Part shown: piece after piece, positions 5,894-7,194 of the stretch
Position numbering within the stretch: the stretch's first letter is position 1
Layout: each line of letters opens with the position of its first letter
Assembly (NCBI GenBank): GCA_016764415.1
Contig: JAESRY010000073.1
Location: 1 to 7,194 of the forward strand
Source: Cycloclasticus sp.
GTDB taxonomy: Bacteria > Pseudomonadota > Gammaproteobacteria > Methylococcales > Cycloclasticaceae
Length of the DNA stretch: 7,194 nt
Direction of reading: 5' to 3'
The notes under the pieces: generated by a model
The model's input: the letters and a program-made list of their open reading frames with translations, nothing else
Databases searched by the model: none
What the model was told of the DNA's origin: nothing
Translations under genes and position numbers: made by a program

Positions 5894-6958
5894 TTATTTA
5901 ACAACTGGGTCTAGCTCACCGGAGTCGTAACGTAAAACCATCTCTTCAAGGTTAATAGGGTTAATCTTAGATGCTTGACCGGATGTGCCAAATGAATTCA
6001 TTCGTGAAGCGCAAATACTTTGCATGGCCTCAGTAGAAACAGCCAAGAATTTTCTAGGGTCAAAGTTCTTAGGGTTTTCAATTAAATGACGGCGAATGGA
6101 GCCAGTACTGGCGAGGCGCAAATCGGTATCAATATTCACCTTGCGAACACCGTACTTAATGCCTTGTTGAATTTCTTCTACAGGAACGCCATAAGTTTCG
6201 CCCAAATCACCACCAAAATCATTCACAACTTTTAGCCAATCTTGTGGAACGGACGAAGAACCATGCATCACTAAGTGAGTGTTAGGAATACGTGTGTGGA
6301 TATCCTTAATACGCTGAATAGCCAGTGTGTCACCTGTTGGAGGCTTAGTGAATTTGTATGCGCCGTGGCTGGTGCCAATGGCAATAGCCAATGCATCTAC
6401 GCCTGTTTTCTTGACGAAATCAGCCGCTTCTTCGGGATCAGTGAGCATTTGCTGGTGGGTTAGTTTTCCTTCTGCGCCTACGCCGTCTTCTTCACCCGCT
6501 TCACCCGTTTCAAGTGAACCTAAACAACCAAGCTCACCTTCAACAGAGACGCCACAAGCATGGGCCATTTCAACTGTTTGCCGCGTAACATTCACATTGT
6601 ATTCGTAGCTACTGGGTGTTTTGCCGTCGGCCTCTAATGAGCCATCCATCATTACCGATGTCATGCCCAATTGAATGGAACGCTGGCAAATTGCCGGGCT
6701 TGTTCCATGGTCTTGGTGAAATACAACAGGAATATGCGGATATTGTTCAACCGCGGCAAGAATTAGGTGTCTTAAGAAAGATGATCCGGCATATTTTCTT
6801 GCGCCAGCAGAACCTTGAATAATGACTGGGCTGTTGGTTGCATCTGCAGCTTGCATAACGGCATGAACTTGTTCCATGTTATTAGCGTTAAAAGCGGGTA
6901 CGCCGTAGTTGTTTTCTGCCGCGTGGTCGAGTAGTTGGCGTAGAGAAATTAAAGCCAT
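5894..6958 (-). CDS. fba: Fructose-bisphosphate aldolase, class II (long, Calvin-type subfamily)
   Basis: A full-length 354-residue metal-dependent aldolase, which cleaves fructose 1,6-bisphosphate into glyceraldehyde 3-phosphate and dihydroxyacetone phosphate in glycolysis and runs in reverse in gluconeogenesis. The canonical N-terminus [15 protein letters not shown] and GVPAFNANN are present. HQDHG (81-85) gives the catalytic Asp83 and zinc ligand His84. VEGELG (139-144), GTSHGAYK (195-202, zinc His198), VMHGSSSVP (230-238, zinc His232) and VNIDTDLR (274-281, phosphate/dihydroxyacetone binding) follow. The long C-terminal region with [18 protein letters not shown] (315-332) fits the Calvin-type subfamily found in proteobacteria. 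AGGAGA at 6965-6970, 6 nt before the ATG, fixes the start. A downstream envelope hydrolase gene lies 54 nt away on the same strand; no convincing terminator separates them. A phosphoglycerate kinase gene is the usual upstream neighbour but would lie beyond the window end. Confidence 0.97.
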   Translation of the reverse strand: MALISLRQLLDHAAENNYGVPAFNANNMEQVHAVMQAADATNSPVIIQGSAGARKYAGSSFLRHLILAAVEQYPHIPVVFHQDHGTSPAICQRSIQLGMTSVMMDGSLEADGKTPSSYEYNVNVTRQTVEMAHACGVSVEGELGCLGSLETGEAGEEDGVGAEGKLTHQQMLTDPEEAADFVKKTGVDALAIAIGTSHGAYKFTKPPTGDTLAIQRIKDIHTRIPNTHLVMHGSSSVPQDWLKVVNDFGGDLGETYGVPVEEIQQGIKYGVRKVNIDTDLRLASTGSIRRHLIENPKNFDPRKFLAVSTEAMQSICASRMNSFGTSGQASKINPINLEEMVLRYDSGELDPVVK

Positions 6959-7000
6959 TTGAAGTCTCCTGATTGATTAATTCGTTTATTCCATTAGTTT

Positions 7001-7016
7001 AACGTTTATAAGCGTT
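7001..7016 (-). promoter_or_regulatory. Near-palindrome with TATAAA core upstream of fba, possible promoter -10 or operator
   Basis: The 16-nt AACGTTTATAAGCGTT matches its own reverse complement at 14 of 16 positions and lies 43-58 nt before the fba ATG. Read on the minus strand it contains TATAAA (7010-7005), a good -10 hexamer. No -35 hexamer is found at 17 or 18 nt. It may be a promoter core overlapped by a regulator site, or a chance AT-rich palindrome. Confidence 0.3.
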
Positions 7017-7061
7017 TGTTTCTATTTTTTATGAGACCTTTGCACGAGAGTCAGTTTTCGT

Positions 7062-7194
7062 TAGAGCACCAACAGTAGGCGCAATAGGCGAGGCAAAAAG
7101 AGGCGAAAAAGCGCACGGCTCCATGGATGGAGGAGGTAGAGCGCCAACAGTAGGCGCTTTAGGCGACGCAGGAGCCAAAGCCGAGTTTACAGGG
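7062..7194. repeat. Structured intergenic repeat (REP/MITE-like), running off the window end
   Basis: Two 34-nt direct repeats, at 7062-7095 and 7137-7170, agree at 30 of 34 positions and share the core CCAACAGTAGGCGC. Each contains a small stem: GCGCC/GGCGC with a 7-nt loop in the second copy, and the same stem with one mismatch in the first. Between them sits a perfect 6-bp inverted repeat with a 2-nt loop, CTCCAT-GG-ATGGAG (7119-7132). GGCTCC (7117-7122) is also complementary to GGAGCC (7171-7176), so the unit could fold into a larger structure. No open reading frame fits. The GC-rich repeats stand out against the AT-rich fba leader, as expected of a dispersed non-coding repeat family. The right boundary is not visible. 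Confidence 0.7.

Noticed and set aside
6275..6822. Three plus-strand open frames inside fba
   Set aside because: They are antisense to the highly conserved aldolase coding sequence and overlap each other; no domain is recognisable.
7062..7170. CRISPR array from the two 34-nt repeats
   Set aside because: Only two imperfect copies, the sequence between them is itself a hairpin rather than a unique spacer, and no cas gene is present.

Overview
The window looks like chromosomal DNA of a Gram-negative bacterium, most likely a marine or environmental gammaproteobacterium. The evidence is a class II fructose-bisphosphate aldolase of the long proteobacterial type, several proteins with lipoprotein or membrane-anchor export signals, a YqaA/DedA-type membrane protein, and a GC-rich palindromic intergenic repeat of a kind common in gammaproteobacteria. 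I cannot name a genus from the sequence alone.

Region 1 (1-2579, + strand) is a compact operon. It starts outside the window and holds the C-terminal part of a membrane-anchored multicopper-oxidase-like protein, a membrane-anchored cupredoxin, a YqaA/DedA-like membrane protein and a SAM-dependent small-molecule methyltransferase. Junctions are a 4-nt ATGA overlap, then 14 nt, then 6 nt. The most interesting point in the window is here. The oxidase fragment keeps the His pair of the usual His-Cys-His motif but has Asp in place of the Cys that would ligate type 1 copper. The next gene encodes a cupredoxin with a full His/Cys/His/Met type 1 set in which the neighbouring His is Asp instead. The two proteins look complementary, as if the electron-accepting copper site and the oxygen-reducing site sat on separate, co-translated membrane proteins.

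Region 2 (2620-5839, - strand) converges on region 1 and is a run of four envelope genes. Read in transcription order they are an anchored alpha/beta hydrolase of the PHB-depolymerase/LpqC type, a PQQ-dependent sorbosone/glucose dehydrogenase-like beta-propeller protein, and two tandem paralogous lipoproteins of unknown function. The gaps are 8, 18 and 59 nt. All four products appear to be exported, so the cluster plausibly acts on an extracytoplasmic ester or sugar-type substrate.

Region 3 (5894-6958, - strand) is fba, the class II fructose-bisphosphate aldolase, 54 nt upstream of the hydrolase and in the same orientation. Its link to region 2 may be only positional. The 236 nt upstream of fba (6959-7194) hold a good Shine-Dalgarno site, a near-palindrome with a TATAAA core, and a structured repeat (two 34-nt direct repeats flanking a short perfect hairpin) that runs to the end of the window. 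No RNA gene, transposase, CRISPR array or origin was recognised. No gene-free stretch exceeds 300 nt.
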